In this document: one piece after another, positions 44,764-53,195 of the stretch
Layout: every line of letters begins with the position of its first letter
Numbering within the stretch: position 1 is the stretch's first letter
Notes under the pieces: generated by a model
What the model saw: only the letters and a program-made list of their open reading frames with translations
What the model was told of the DNA's origin: nothing
The model's database searches: none
Assembly: GCA_903882645.1 (NCBI GenBank)
Contig: CAIRXZ010000053.1
Coordinates: 1-57,049 of the forward strand
Length of the DNA: 57,049 bases
Direction of reading: 5' to 3'
DNA from: an uncultured Acidobacteriia bacterium
GTDB taxonomy: Bacteria > Acidobacteriota > Terriglobia > Bryobacterales > Bryobacteraceae
Translations under genes and position numbers: made by a program

Positions 44764-46067
44764 TGCAAAAGCTACTCTTGGTGGAAGACGATCCGGCCTT
44801 GCAGTTCACCATCCGGACGGCCCTGGAAGCCAACGGTTACCAGGTGGACGCCGTGTCGACCACCGGCGAAGCGATGGAACGTCTGGCCGATCACGCCTAC
44901 CCCATCGTGATCTCCGACATCTACATCGACGAGCGCACGGGCCTGGACATCCTGGACGCGGCCAAGCGGAAGGACCCGCGCTGCTCGGTGATCCTGATGA
45001 CGGGCCGCGGCACCATAGAGACGACCGTGGCCGCGACGCGCGGAGGGGCTTTCGACTACATCGCCAAGCCCTTCGATCTGGCGGTGATGATCGACTCGGT
45101 CGAGCGCGCCGAAGCCGCCCGCGACGGAGAGGAAGACGAAGCCGAGGAAGAGGAGTTTCCCGAGAGCGGCATGATCGGCAATTCCCCGGCGATGGTCGAG
45201 ATCTACAAGACCGTGGCGCGCGCCGCGCCCACCGACGCGACCGCGCTGATAGAAGGCGAGACCGGGGTAGGCAAGGAACTGGTGGCGCGCATGATGCACC
45301 GCTTCAGCCGCCGCGCCGCGCATCCGTTCGTGCCGGTGGACTGCGGATCGATCGCGCCGTCGCTGCTGGAAAGCGAGTTGTTCGGCGCCATGCGCGGGGC
45401 CTACACGGGGGCCGACCGCGACCGCACCGGCGTGTTCGAGGCCGCCAACCGGGGGACGGTCTTCCTGGATGAAATCGGCGACATCGAGCACAACTTCCAA
45501 CTGGCGCTGCTGCGTTTCATGGAGAGCCACGAGATCCGCCCGCTGGGCGCGCCGCGGTCCAAGGAAGTCGACGTGCGCGTGATCGCCGCCACCAACCGGG
45601 ACCTGCAGAAGATGGTGGACGAAGGCAAGTTCCGCCCGGACTTGTGGTATCGCCTGAACACGGTACGCATACTCCTGCCCCCGTTGCGCGATCGCCGCTC
45701 CGACATCCCCCAGTTGGCCTGGTACTTCGCCAACCAGTACAACGGGAAGTACAGCCGCAACGTGAAGCTGACGGATTCGGGTCTGAAGGCCCTCCAGGAT
45801 TACACCTGGCCCGGCAACGTGCGCCAGTTGCAGCACGTGATCGAGCGCCTGACGATTCTGGCGGACCGGATCGACGCGGAGGCCGTCTACGACGCCCTGA
45901 CGATCATGGAATCGCGCGAAAAGCCGGTGGATACGCTGGCCGACGCCGAGGAGGACCAGATCCGGCGCGTGCTGGCCGCCACCGGCGGCAACAAGAGCAA
46001 GGCCGCCGTGTTGCTAGGCATCGAGCGCAAGACGCTGTACCGGAAACTGGAGCGGATGAAGCCGTAG
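44763..46067 (+). CDS. Sigma54-dependent response regulator, NtrC family
   Basis: A 434-residue activator. The receiver has the acidic pair E8-D9, phospho-acceptor Asp52 (VISDIYID) and K102 (IAKPFD). An acidic linker leads to the AAA+ domain with Walker A GETGVGKE (164-171), the sigma54 loop GAYTGA (212-217, Phe replaced by Tyr as in some family members) and FLDEIGD as Walker B. The C-terminal Fis-type helix-turn-helix reads TGGNKSKAAVLLGIERKTLY. It should activate sigma54 promoters on signal from the CHASE2 kinase. I see no clear GG-N10-GC promoter nearby. Confidence 0.92.
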   Translation: MQKLLLVEDDPALQFTIRTALEANGYQVDAVSTTGEAMERLADHAYPIVISDIYIDERTGLDILDAAKRKDPRCSVILMTGRGTIETTVAATRGGAFDYIAKPFDLAVMIDSVERAEAARDGEEDEAEEEEFPESGMIGNSPAMVEIYKTVARAAPTDATALIEGETGVGKELVARMMHRFSRRAAHPFVPVDCGSIAPSLLESELFGAMRGAYTGADRDRTGVFEAANRGTVFLDEIGDIEHNFQLALLRFMESHEIRPLGAPRSKEVDVRVIAATNRDLQKMVDEGKFRPDLWYRLNTVRILLPPLRDRRSDIPQLAWYFANQYNGKYSRNVKLTDSGLKALQDYTWPGNVRQLQHVIERLTILADRIDAEAVYDALTIMESREKPVDTLADAEEDQIRRVLAATGGNKSKAAVLLGIERKTLYRKLERMKP

Positions 46068-46357
46068 GGTTTCAGCCTGCATTTCCGTTTTGGGTAGTTG
46101 CCGATGACCTCTTGATGGCCTCCGACGCCTTTATTCATGCGGGTTTCAACCGGCGGGGGAGGAACACGCAGCTCCCGCCGGCGGACCTGTCGCCCCAGTC
46201 CGTCCATAGCCGAGTCGCGCCCCCCAGGGAAAAGAAAAAGAGCTAAGAGGGTCCTAAAAGTCACCGGTTGTTGTAGAATTGAAGGCGGCCAAAGCGCCAA
46301 GCCCAGAACCGTGGCAATGCGGCCCGGCATGTCCCATTTCGCGAACGGGAGGTTCGT
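46068..46357 (+). other. Intergenic region before the lipoprotein gene
   Basis: 290 bp without a convincing gene. A TAGAAT box lies near 46275 without a good -35. A GGGAGG ribosome-binding site at the end belongs to the lipoprotein gene. Confidence 0.4.
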
Positions 46358-47875
46358 GTGACCATATCGCGTGAAGATACTCTGCGGCGCTGGTGGCGGA
46401 GTGGGGTAGCGCTCCTGTGCGCCGGCGCGTTGCTCGCCGTCGATGCCGGTTGCCACACGCAGAGAGTCGCGAGGATCGACGTCGCGCAGGCGCCCTCGGC
46501 GGCTCACGACCGGATTGTCGGCGTCACCACAACGGAAGGCAAAGACGTGAGCTTCGATTCTCCCGGCGGGGCAATCGCGGACGATTCCGTCAAGGCGTAC
46601 GTGAATAAGGCTCCCTACAGCATCCCGCTCTCCCAGGTTCAACGCCTGTGGGTGGAGCGGCGCAGGATCGACGCAGTCAGGACCATCGGGCTCGCAGTCG
46701 GCATCGCCGTTGCGGCCGTGGGAACGATCGCCATAATTGTCGCTCTCACCAAGGAGTCGTGCCCCTTTGTGTACTCCTGGGATGGCGAACGTTATGTGTT
46801 TGACGCCGAGCCGTATGGCGGCGCCATCGCCCGCGCCCTCGAGCGCGACGACTATTCCGAGCTCGAGCACCTGAAGGCGCAGCACGGCGAGTACCGCCTG
46901 TTGATCACCAACGAGGTCGACGAAACGCAGCACACCAATCTGCTCGAGCTCTGGGTCGTGGACCACGCGCCGGGTACGCGGGTCGTGGCCGACGACCAGG
47001 GCCGGCTGTACGGCTTCCGGCACATCGAGCGGCTGCAAAGCGCACGCGATCGCGGCGGAAACGACATCACCGCGTGGCTGGATGCCACGGACCGGCGCAT
47101 CTGGGAGCCCGAGGCGAAACCCGCGGCCGACGGCAGCGCGCGCGAGGAGGTTGTGCTTACGTTCGCCAAACCCGAGGGAGCCGTCAAGGCCAATCTCGTG
47201 GTCAACGCGGCCACCAGCCTCTGGGGCTCATACATGATCAAGAGGATGATGCAATTGCGCGGCCGCGGCGCGCCCGTCTGGCTTGCTTCGCTCGCGGCCA
47301 ACCCCGCCGAGATCGCGTCGCTCGCAGCCTGGTACAACCGGGACGAGCTTTACAGCCTGAAGATCGATGTCGAGGAGGACTCCGGCTGGACTACGCGCGG
47401 AGCCGCCATCGGAGGCGGCCCGTTCATCTCGGAGGAACGCGTCGTTCCTCTCGACATCAGCCACGCGCGCGGCGACCGGCTTCGCATCCGCCTGCGGCCG
47501 CCATTGGGCTTCTGGGCTTTGAACTCGTTCGCAGTATCGTACGAAACCGCCTCCACGCCCGCGCCTCAGGTTGTGAAACTCAGCGCGGCGCGCTCGTCGT
47601 CCGGCGCGGACGAGCTTGCCGCACTAGCGGCGAACGACGCGCAATACTATTCCATGCCGGATACAAGCGAGAGGGCCGAGCTACGCTTCCCAGCGCCGCC
47701 GCCCAGGCCGGGAATGGTGCGAACCGTGTTCCTTCACAGCCGCGGCTGGTACGAACTGCACCTCGGCACGCAAGGCGAGCCGGACGCCACCGCCGTGAAC
47801 GAGATCTTTTCCGTTCCCGATGCCGCCGCCCGCTTCGCGGCGCGCGAATTCGCCAACTGGCGTCCCACGCCCTAG
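46358..47875 (+). CDS. Lipoprotein of unknown function
   Basis: A 505-residue protein. The N-terminus has a lipobox (LLAVDAGC, Cys at about 32), so it is lipid-anchored. A second hydrophobic segment (TIGLAVGIAVAAVGTIAIIV) at about 110-130 is followed by CPFVYSWDGERYVFDAEPYG and GAIARALERDDYSELEHL, a pattern I recall from uncharacterised proteins reporting on surface display. The rest is beta-rich. The GTG start has GGGAGG upstream. No catalytic motif is visible; the role is unknown. Confidence 0.65.
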   Translation: MTISREDTLRRWWRSGVALLCAGALLAVDAGCHTQRVARIDVAQAPSAAHDRIVGVTTTEGKDVSFDSPGGAIADDSVKAYVNKAPYSIPLSQVQRLWVERRRIDAVRTIGLAVGIAVAAVGTIAIIVALTKESCPFVYSWDGERYVFDAEPYGGAIARALERDDYSELEHLKAQHGEYRLLITNEVDETQHTNLLELWVVDHAPGTRVVADDQGRLYGFRHIERLQSARDRGGNDITAWLDATDRRIWEPEAKPAADGSAREEVVLTFAKPEGAVKANLVVNAATSLWGSYMIKRMMQLRGRGAPVWLASLAANPAEIASLAAWYNRDELYSLKIDVEEDSGWTTRGAAIGGGPFISEERVVPLDISHARGDRLRIRLRPPLGFWALNSFAVSYETASTPAPQVVKLSAARSSSGADELAALAANDAQYYSMPDTSERAELRFPAPPPRPGMVRTVFLHSRGWYELHLGTQGEPDATAVNEIFSVPDAAARFAAREFANWRPTP

Positions 47876-48152
47876 CCCGGAGTTCCATCGCGGCACAGAG
47901 ACCATATGATCGATGTGGCTGGGGAACCCGCGATATCGGCCTTCCCGTTTCCGGCTACAAGCCCACGAGTTGGAAGGCGCGGCTCCGGAGAGCGGCGCGC
48001 GGGGATCCTCGCGCTTGGGCGGTGGAGATCCACGCGGCGAGATCGGTAGCGGGGTGAGCGTCCCGTGGTTGTCCCCAAACCGGCCAAGGGAGACGCACGG
48101 ATGGCGCAAGATCGGCCGGGGTGGGGTTGTGCGCCGCGTTCCGAGGGCCTTT
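47876..48152 (+). other. Intergenic region after the lipoprotein gene
   Basis: 277 bp of GC-rich sequence between convergent genes. I find no gene, terminator hairpin with T-run or RNA. Confidence 0.35.
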
Positions 48153-48830
48153 TCAGGCGCGGAGCGGGGGTTTCGGAGCCAAAACAGGCAATCCGGGGGT
48201 GGAAATCGCGGCGATCACGGGCTTGGGGAGGCTCGAAGATGGCCGGCGAGAGGTTGCCGCCGGAGTTGAAGGAACGAACCCAATTCCGGGGGTGGGTGGT
48301 TGATTCGGAAGGGGTTGCGGTTTGGACAGGTCCGGCTCAACGGGTTGAACACAATCCGGAAGGCAGACCAGGAGGTCCGCCCCACTGTCCGGCTCACTGT
48401 CCGGCTGACTGGCGGCGATGCACTCGAGTTTCTCGAGCGTGAGGTGAAAGCTGCGCGCGGTGGAATCCAGGCGGCGCTGGAGGCGGGCGAAATCGTTCCC
48501 GCCCACGCCGGTCCAGGCCCTGTCTTTCGAGTAGTAATGCCCCCAGAGGTAGGCTTCGGCTTTGCGCAAGCGGCGGAGCTGCCAATCGTCGTGGACGAGA
48601 ATATCGACCAGGACGCGATGCTCGGGGAGCGCGGGCTGCCAGCGCTGGTGGTACTCTTCGGCGAGGTTGTCGAGCCCGGCGGGATCTTCGCCGGGGATGG
48701 TCTGGGATTCGGCGTCAATGCCGGACTTGAGGGCATTGAAGCGGGAGACGGCCTTGCCCTGGAGGGTACGCGGGCCGGTGGACTTCTGCGCGTTTTGTTG
48801 GTTGGCCTGTATTTGCTTGATAGACGACAT
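48153..48830 (-). CDS. Multicopy Acidobacteria-type protein opening MSSIKQIQANQ
   Basis: A 225-residue, mostly helical protein. MSSIKQIQANQQNAQKSTGP, then RTLQGKAVSRFNALKSGIDA and ESQTIPGEDPAGLDNLAEEY, followed by WQLRRLRKAEAYLW, is a family I recall in many copies in Solibacter-type genomes, with the KSTGPRT start common in genome-wide repeats. The C-terminal 60 residues are Pro-rich and variable, and include GADLLVCLPD encoded by the hairpin at 48362-48381. ATG at 48830 follows GGAAGTGAGT. Function is unknown; a mobile or repetitive origin is possible. Confidence 0.65.
   Translation of the reverse strand: MSSIKQIQANQQNAQKSTGPRTLQGKAVSRFNALKSGIDAESQTIPGEDPAGLDNLAEEYHQRWQPALPEHRVLVDILVHDDWQLRRLRKAEAYLWGHYYSKDRAWTGVGGNDFARLQRRLDSTARSFHLTLEKLECIAASQPDSEPDSGADLLVCLPDCVQPVEPDLSKPQPLPNQPPTPGIGFVPSTPAATSRRPSSSLPKPVIAAISTPGLPVLAPKPPLRA
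48362..48381 (+). repeat. REP-like palindrome in the MSSIKQIQ-family gene
   Basis: GGCAGACC and GGTCCGCC around AGGA pair with one mismatch. It matches the last hairpin of the carB insert (GGCAGACCAGGAGGTC) over 16 bp and lies within coding sequence on the opposite strand. Confidence 0.55.
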
Positions 48831-49031
48831 ACTCACTTCCAAGCTGAGAGTAGCAGGCGAGCGGGCTGAGGCCTGGTGGGCGATTGGCTTAAGTGGTTTT
48901 TTTTGAACGGGATAAAAAAACATAAGTTGGAGTGAACGCGTTTTGGCGGTATAGTGTTTCTCAGACATTGAGAAGCGAAGTTCCAGTTATTCGGATATTC
49001 GGGTGCAGTCCGCCGTAAAAAGGAGACGTGC

Positions 49032-49946
49032 GTGAAGAGTATTCTGATTGGCGCGGGCCTGGTCACGGCCACACTCGGCGCTTTCGCTGTTTTGCTGGCC
49101 GCTCAGGATCTTCCTCCGGTGGTGGATGGAAGCGACCACGGCGACCCGCCGTTTCTGATTGAAAGCGGGTGGAAGCCGTTGCTGAACGGCAGGAACCTCG
49201 ATGGCTGGCAGCTCATCGATCCCGCCAAGAAGGGCCAGTGGGTGGTTACGAAAGGCGTGGTCTGGGGCGGTACGGCGAATCCCACCGTGCTGACGGCAAC
49301 GCCTGGGGCGGGCGACCGCATCGTGAACACGGGCGTGGACCCCAAGGGAAACGCCTCCAACATATACACCACCGAGAAGTTCGGGGATATCGAGGTGTAC
49401 GTCGAATTCATGGTCGCGGCGCACTCCAACTCCGGCTTTTTCCTGGCCGGGCTCTATGAGACGCAGATCTGGGATAGCTGGGGCTTCACGCCGCGCCTGG
49501 ACACCGACCGGTGCGGCGCCATGTACCACTACGACAAAGGCCCCATCGACGGAATTGACGGCGGGATCGTCCCCAACGTGCGGGCGGATCGTCCTCCGGG
49601 GCAGTGGCAGTCCTTCCACTATTGGTTCCAGGCCCCGCGCTTCGACGCCTCGGGGAAGAGGAGCGCGCCGGCCAAGTTCCTGCGCGTCCTGCACAACGGC
49701 CAGTTGATTCACGAGAACGTGGAGCGGCTCGGCCCGACGGTGGCGTCCATGAAGATTCCGGAGGCCGCCACGAACCCGATTATGCTGCAAGGCGATCATG
49801 GCGCGGTGGCGTTCCGGAATATCTATGTGAGACCGCTGCGCCCGCTGCCGAATCCGCCGGCCCCGGCGCTGGAACCCACCCCGCAGGCCCCCGTGCCGGC
49901 AGGCGGCAGAGGCGGGCGTGGCGCGGCCCCGCCGGCCAAGCCGTGA
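49032..49946 (+). CDS. DUF1080 (3-keto-disaccharide hydrolase-like) secreted protein
   Basis: A 304-residue exported protein with a concanavalin-like fold. After a signal peptide (SILIGAGLVTATLGAFAVLL) comes WKPLLNGRNLDGWQLIDPAK, the DUF1080 start, then TEKFGDIEVYVEFMVAAHSN, SGFFLAGLYETQIWDSWG and GQWQSFHYWFQAPRFDASGK. Some DUF1080 members hydrolyse 3-keto-glycosides. The C-terminal tail (about 270-304) is Pro/Ala/Gly-rich. GTG at 49032 has GGAGACG upstream. It begins a three-gene sugar locus, with the glycosidase 55 bp downstream. Confidence 0.88.
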   Translation: MKSILIGAGLVTATLGAFAVLLAAQDLPPVVDGSDHGDPPFLIESGWKPLLNGRNLDGWQLIDPAKKGQWVVTKGVVWGGTANPTVLTATPGAGDRIVNTGVDPKGNASNIYTTEKFGDIEVYVEFMVAAHSNSGFFLAGLYETQIWDSWGFTPRLDTDRCGAMYHYDKGPIDGIDGGIVPNVRADRPPGQWQSFHYWFQAPRFDASGKRSAPAKFLRVLHNGQLIHENVERLGPTVASMKIPEAATNPIMLQGDHGAVAFRNIYVRPLRPLPNPPAPALEPTPQAPVPAGGRGGRGAAPPAKP

Positions 49947-50001
49947 AGAGCGCCCGCGGGCAATGCCGTTGAGGCTTCCGTAGCAGGGAGGAGATCCAGC
50001 T

Positions 50002-51648
50002 ATGTCGCGAACGTCCCGAAGTCCCAGGGTATGGCGAGTAGTCCGCGTCTGCGGGCTGCTCGCCTGCGCCGCGCTGCCGGCGGTCGCGCAGACCAAGCCC
50101 ATCCCGCAACTCGTCAGGAAAGGCGACAAGTTCACCTTCCTGGTGGATGGCAAGCCGTTCATCATGCTTGGCGGGCAGGTAGGCAACTTCAGCGCGCTCC
50201 CGGACCGCATGGAAGGCGCACGCGAGAGCTTCAGGGCCATGCACTTGAATACCGTGGAGTATCCGGTCTACTGGAACGTCATCGAGCCAGCAGAGGGCCG
50301 CTTCGATTTCTCGGGCTTCGACCAGATTCTCCGCGGCATCCGCGCGCAGGGCTTGCGCGCCGTCATCCTCTGGTTCGGCACGTGGAAGAACGGCGCCATG
50401 GATTGGGCCCCCAATTGGGTCAAGGCCGATCCGGCCCGCTTCCCGCGCGTCATCGGGCCGGGCGGCAAGCCCATCCGCGTCCTCTCGCCGCATTCCCGAG
50501 CCAACCTGGAAGCCGACCGGAAAGCCTACGTGGCGATGATGAGACACCTCCGCGAGATCGACGAGGCCGATCGCACCGTCATCATGGTTCAGGTGGAGAA
50601 CGAACCGGGCCTGCTGGGCAGTCCGCGCGACTACTCGGCGGAATCGAACCGGCTGTTTGCCGGGCCGGTCCCCGAGAAGCTGGCGGCGTCCCTGAAGACG
50701 AAACCCGGCTCCTGGAAGGAGGTCTTTGGCCGTGAAGCCGAAGAGGCGTTTAGCGCCTACGCCGTGTCGGGCTACATCAACGAAGTCGCCGCCGCCGGAA
50801 AAGAGATCTACCCGCTGCCCACTTATGTAAACGTGTGGAACGGAGGGTACGGGACCAACGACAATTGGGAGCGCTACGACCGTCCGGGCGAGACGTATCC
50901 GAGCGGCGGCGCCGTGGCCCACATGCTGGACTTGTGGAAGGCGAATGCGCCGGCCATCGACGCGATCGCGTCCGACATCTACCACCAGTCGCCCATCACT
51001 TACTTGAAGATCCTCAACGCCTACCGCCGGCCCGACAATCCGCTGCTGATCGTGGAGACCGGCCGGGGCATCGCCTGCCGGGCCTTTTTCTACGCCATCG
51101 CGGACTACTCGGCCATCGGCTTCGGCCCATTCGGCGTGGATGGCGCGGGCGGCGGCCTGCGTCCCGATATGGCCGCCATCGCCGCCGATTTCCGGCTGTT
51201 CCAATCCACCATCCCGGTGATTGCGGAATTGCAGGGCACGCCGCATTTGAAAGCGGCCGTCGAAGAGACCGGAATCGGTGCGCGCAACCTGATTTTCGGC
51301 AAGTACGACGTGCTGGTCCGCTTTAATCCTCCGGGCAGGGCCCCCGCCGGAACCATCGCCCAGCCCGCGGCAGCCGCGCCCGCCGAACCTTCCGCGCGGG
51401 TGATGGTCGCCGAACTGGGGCTGGACGAGTTCCTCGTCATGGGCTTCGATTCCTCGGTCGAGTGGCGGCCCGCGCAGGGCTCGGACTATACCGCGGCCCA
51501 ATTCCTCGAAGTGGGGGAGGGCGTCTACGAGAACGGCGTCTGGAAACAGACCGTAGCCGGGAGCACGTCGCAGGGCGACTATGCGGGTCCCACGGTGAGG
51601 CTTCCCGCGCAGGGCGCCCTGATGCGGGTCAAGCTGATGCAGTATTGA
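50002..51648 (+). CDS. Secreted glycoside hydrolase, beta-galactosidase/GH35-like with DUF5597
   Basis: A 548-residue exported TIM-barrel enzyme. The signal peptide (VWRVVRVCGLLACAALPAVA) is followed by GKPFIMLGGQVGNFSALPDR, NTVEYPVYWNVIEPAEGRFD and GLRAVILWFGTWKNGAMDW. The likely acid/base Glu is in IMVQVENEPG and the nucleophile in LLIVETGRG, the GH-A pair. The C-terminal 150 residues match DUF5597-type sandwiches. It probably removes galactose or related sugars from plant glycans in the periplasm. It lies between DUF1080 and Gfo/Idh/MocA genes. Confidence 0.85.
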   Translation: MSRTSRSPRVWRVVRVCGLLACAALPAVAQTKPIPQLVRKGDKFTFLVDGKPFIMLGGQVGNFSALPDRMEGARESFRAMHLNTVEYPVYWNVIEPAEGRFDFSGFDQILRGIRAQGLRAVILWFGTWKNGAMDWAPNWVKADPARFPRVIGPGGKPIRVLSPHSRANLEADRKAYVAMMRHLREIDEADRTVIMVQVENEPGLLGSPRDYSAESNRLFAGPVPEKLAASLKTKPGSWKEVFGREAEEAFSAYAVSGYINEVAAAGKEIYPLPTYVNVWNGGYGTNDNWERYDRPGETYPSGGAVAHMLDLWKANAPAIDAIASDIYHQSPITYLKILNAYRRPDNPLLIVETGRGIACRAFFYAIADYSAIGFGPFGVDGAGGGLRPDMAAIAADFRLFQSTIPVIAELQGTPHLKAAVEETGIGARNLIFGKYDVLVRFNPPGRAPAGTIAQPAAAAPAEPSARVMVAELGLDEFLVMGFDSSVEWRPAQGSDYTAAQFLEVGEGVYENGVWKQTVAGSTSQGDYAGPTVRLPAQGALMRVKLMQY

Positions 51649-51676
51649 ACGACATTGAGAAAAGGAGATTGCTCTA

Positions 51677-53140
51677 ATGGATTCGAATGATACGACCAAA
51701 GGCGCGCTGTCACGGCGCGCCGCCATCGCCGCCAGCCTTGCGCCGCTCGTGGTCCCGCGTCACGTGCTGGGAGGGCAGGGTTATCAGGCCCCCAGCGACA
51801 AGCTCGCCATCGCTTGCGTGGGCGTCGCCGGCATGGGGAGGAACTACCTCAACGGCTGCAAGGACGAAGCCGTCGTCGCCTTGTGCGACCTCGATTTCGA
51901 CTTTGCCGCTCCGGTTTTCAAGGCCTACCCATCCGCCCGGACCTATCGCGACTTCCGGCAGATGTTCGACAAGGAGCAGAAGAATTTCGACGCCCTGATT
52001 GTAGCCACCCCCGACCATTGGCACTCCCACCTGGTGCTGGCCGGCCTGGCCATGAACAAACACATCTACTGCGCCAAGCCGATCACTCATACCGTCGCCG
52101 AGGCCAGAAGGGTCAAAGCGGCGTGCCTGGCGTCAAAGGTCACCACCAAGGCCAGCATTCAGGATTCCCGCACCAGCTGCGCGCGGGCCACCACCGAGCT
52201 TTTGCTGACCGGCGCCATCGGCCCGATTCACGAGGTCCACATCTGGACGCCCACCTATAGCCCGAGCGGCCTGGCGAGACCCGAGGCGCAGACGCCGCCG
52301 GAAGGCATGAACTGGGACGAGTGGTGCGGACCCTCGCCCGCGCGGCCGTATCACAAGACCTATCACTACGGCAATTGGCGGCCATGGTGGGACTTCGGGA
52401 CGGGGACCATCGGCGACTTCGGTTGCCACACGCTCCAGATGTTCCACGACGAGCTGGAGATGGGCGCTCCGGATTGGGTGGCCGGCGTGGGGAGCCAGGC
52501 TTTTTCGCTGGCCGGCCGCGTGGATAATTCCGAGTGCATGAGCATCGCCAACACCGTCCAGTGGCACATCCCGGCTCGCGGCGCGAAGCCGGCGATGATG
52601 GCGTTCTTCTACGACGGCGGACTGACGCCGCCGCGGCCGGAGAGCATGCCGCCGGAGGTTTCCATGCCGGGCAGCGGCATCATGTTCGTGGGCGAAAAGG
52701 GCGTGCAGATCTCGGCGTTCTACGGCGGCAACCCATGGCTGCCGTTCGGCGCGCAGCCCCGGCCCGGCCAGCAGGTGCGCGGCTTGCCCGGCGGCTGGCT
52801 CCTGCCGGAAGCCCGCTTCAAGGATTTCCAGCAGCCTCCGGCGACTCTGCCGCGTTGCGAGAAGCCCGATCATTACCTCGAGTGGGTGCGCATGTGCAAG
52901 GCCGGCAAGAAGTCGATCACGCCCATCGAATTTGCTTGTGGCCTGACGGAGTTCGCAGTGTTGGGAACGACGGCTCTGCGCCGCTACGCGCTGCCCGTTG
53001 CGCCGTCCCCTGGCGGGCGCGGGAACAGAGAGGCGAAAGTCCTGGCGTGGGACACAAAAGCCATGCGATTCACCAACGACGAGGCGGCGAATGGGCTGGT
53101 GGATACGGTGTACCGGAAGGAGTGGGATTACAAGGCGTAG
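51677..53140 (+). CDS. Tat-exported Gfo/Idh/MocA-family oxidoreductase
   Basis: A 487-residue NAD(P)-dependent sugar oxidoreductase. The twin-arginine signal (LSRRAAIAASLAPLVV) suggests folding with cofactor before export. The Rossmann fold has ACVGVAGMGRNYL and VVALCDLDFD; DALIVATPDHWHSHLVLAG and HIYCAKPITHTVAEAR (AKPIT in place of EKP) are family motifs; WRPWWDFGTGTIGDFGCHTL carries the catalytic region. With DUF1080 it may interconvert 3-keto sugars. Residues 360-397 are encoded by DNA also found at 55712-55827. Confidence 0.9.
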   Translation: MDSNDTTKGALSRRAAIAASLAPLVVPRHVLGGQGYQAPSDKLAIACVGVAGMGRNYLNGCKDEAVVALCDLDFDFAAPVFKAYPSARTYRDFRQMFDKEQKNFDALIVATPDHWHSHLVLAGLAMNKHIYCAKPITHTVAEARRVKAACLASKVTTKASIQDSRTSCARATTELLLTGAIGPIHEVHIWTPTYSPSGLARPEAQTPPEGMNWDEWCGPSPARPYHKTYHYGNWRPWWDFGTGTIGDFGCHTLQMFHDELEMGAPDWVAGVGSQAFSLAGRVDNSECMSIANTVQWHIPARGAKPAMMAFFYDGGLTPPRPESMPPEVSMPGSGIMFVGEKGVQISAFYGGNPWLPFGAQPRPGQQVRGLPGGWLLPEARFKDFQQPPATLPRCEKPDHYLEWVRMCKAGKKSITPIEFACGLTEFAVLGTTALRRYALPVAPSPGGRGNREAKVLAWDTKAMRFTNDEAANGLVDTVYRKEWDYKA

Positions 53141-53195
53141 GGACAACAATAGGGCGTTGAGGGGGAATTGCGCTTTCGCCTGCCGGCTGAGATTT

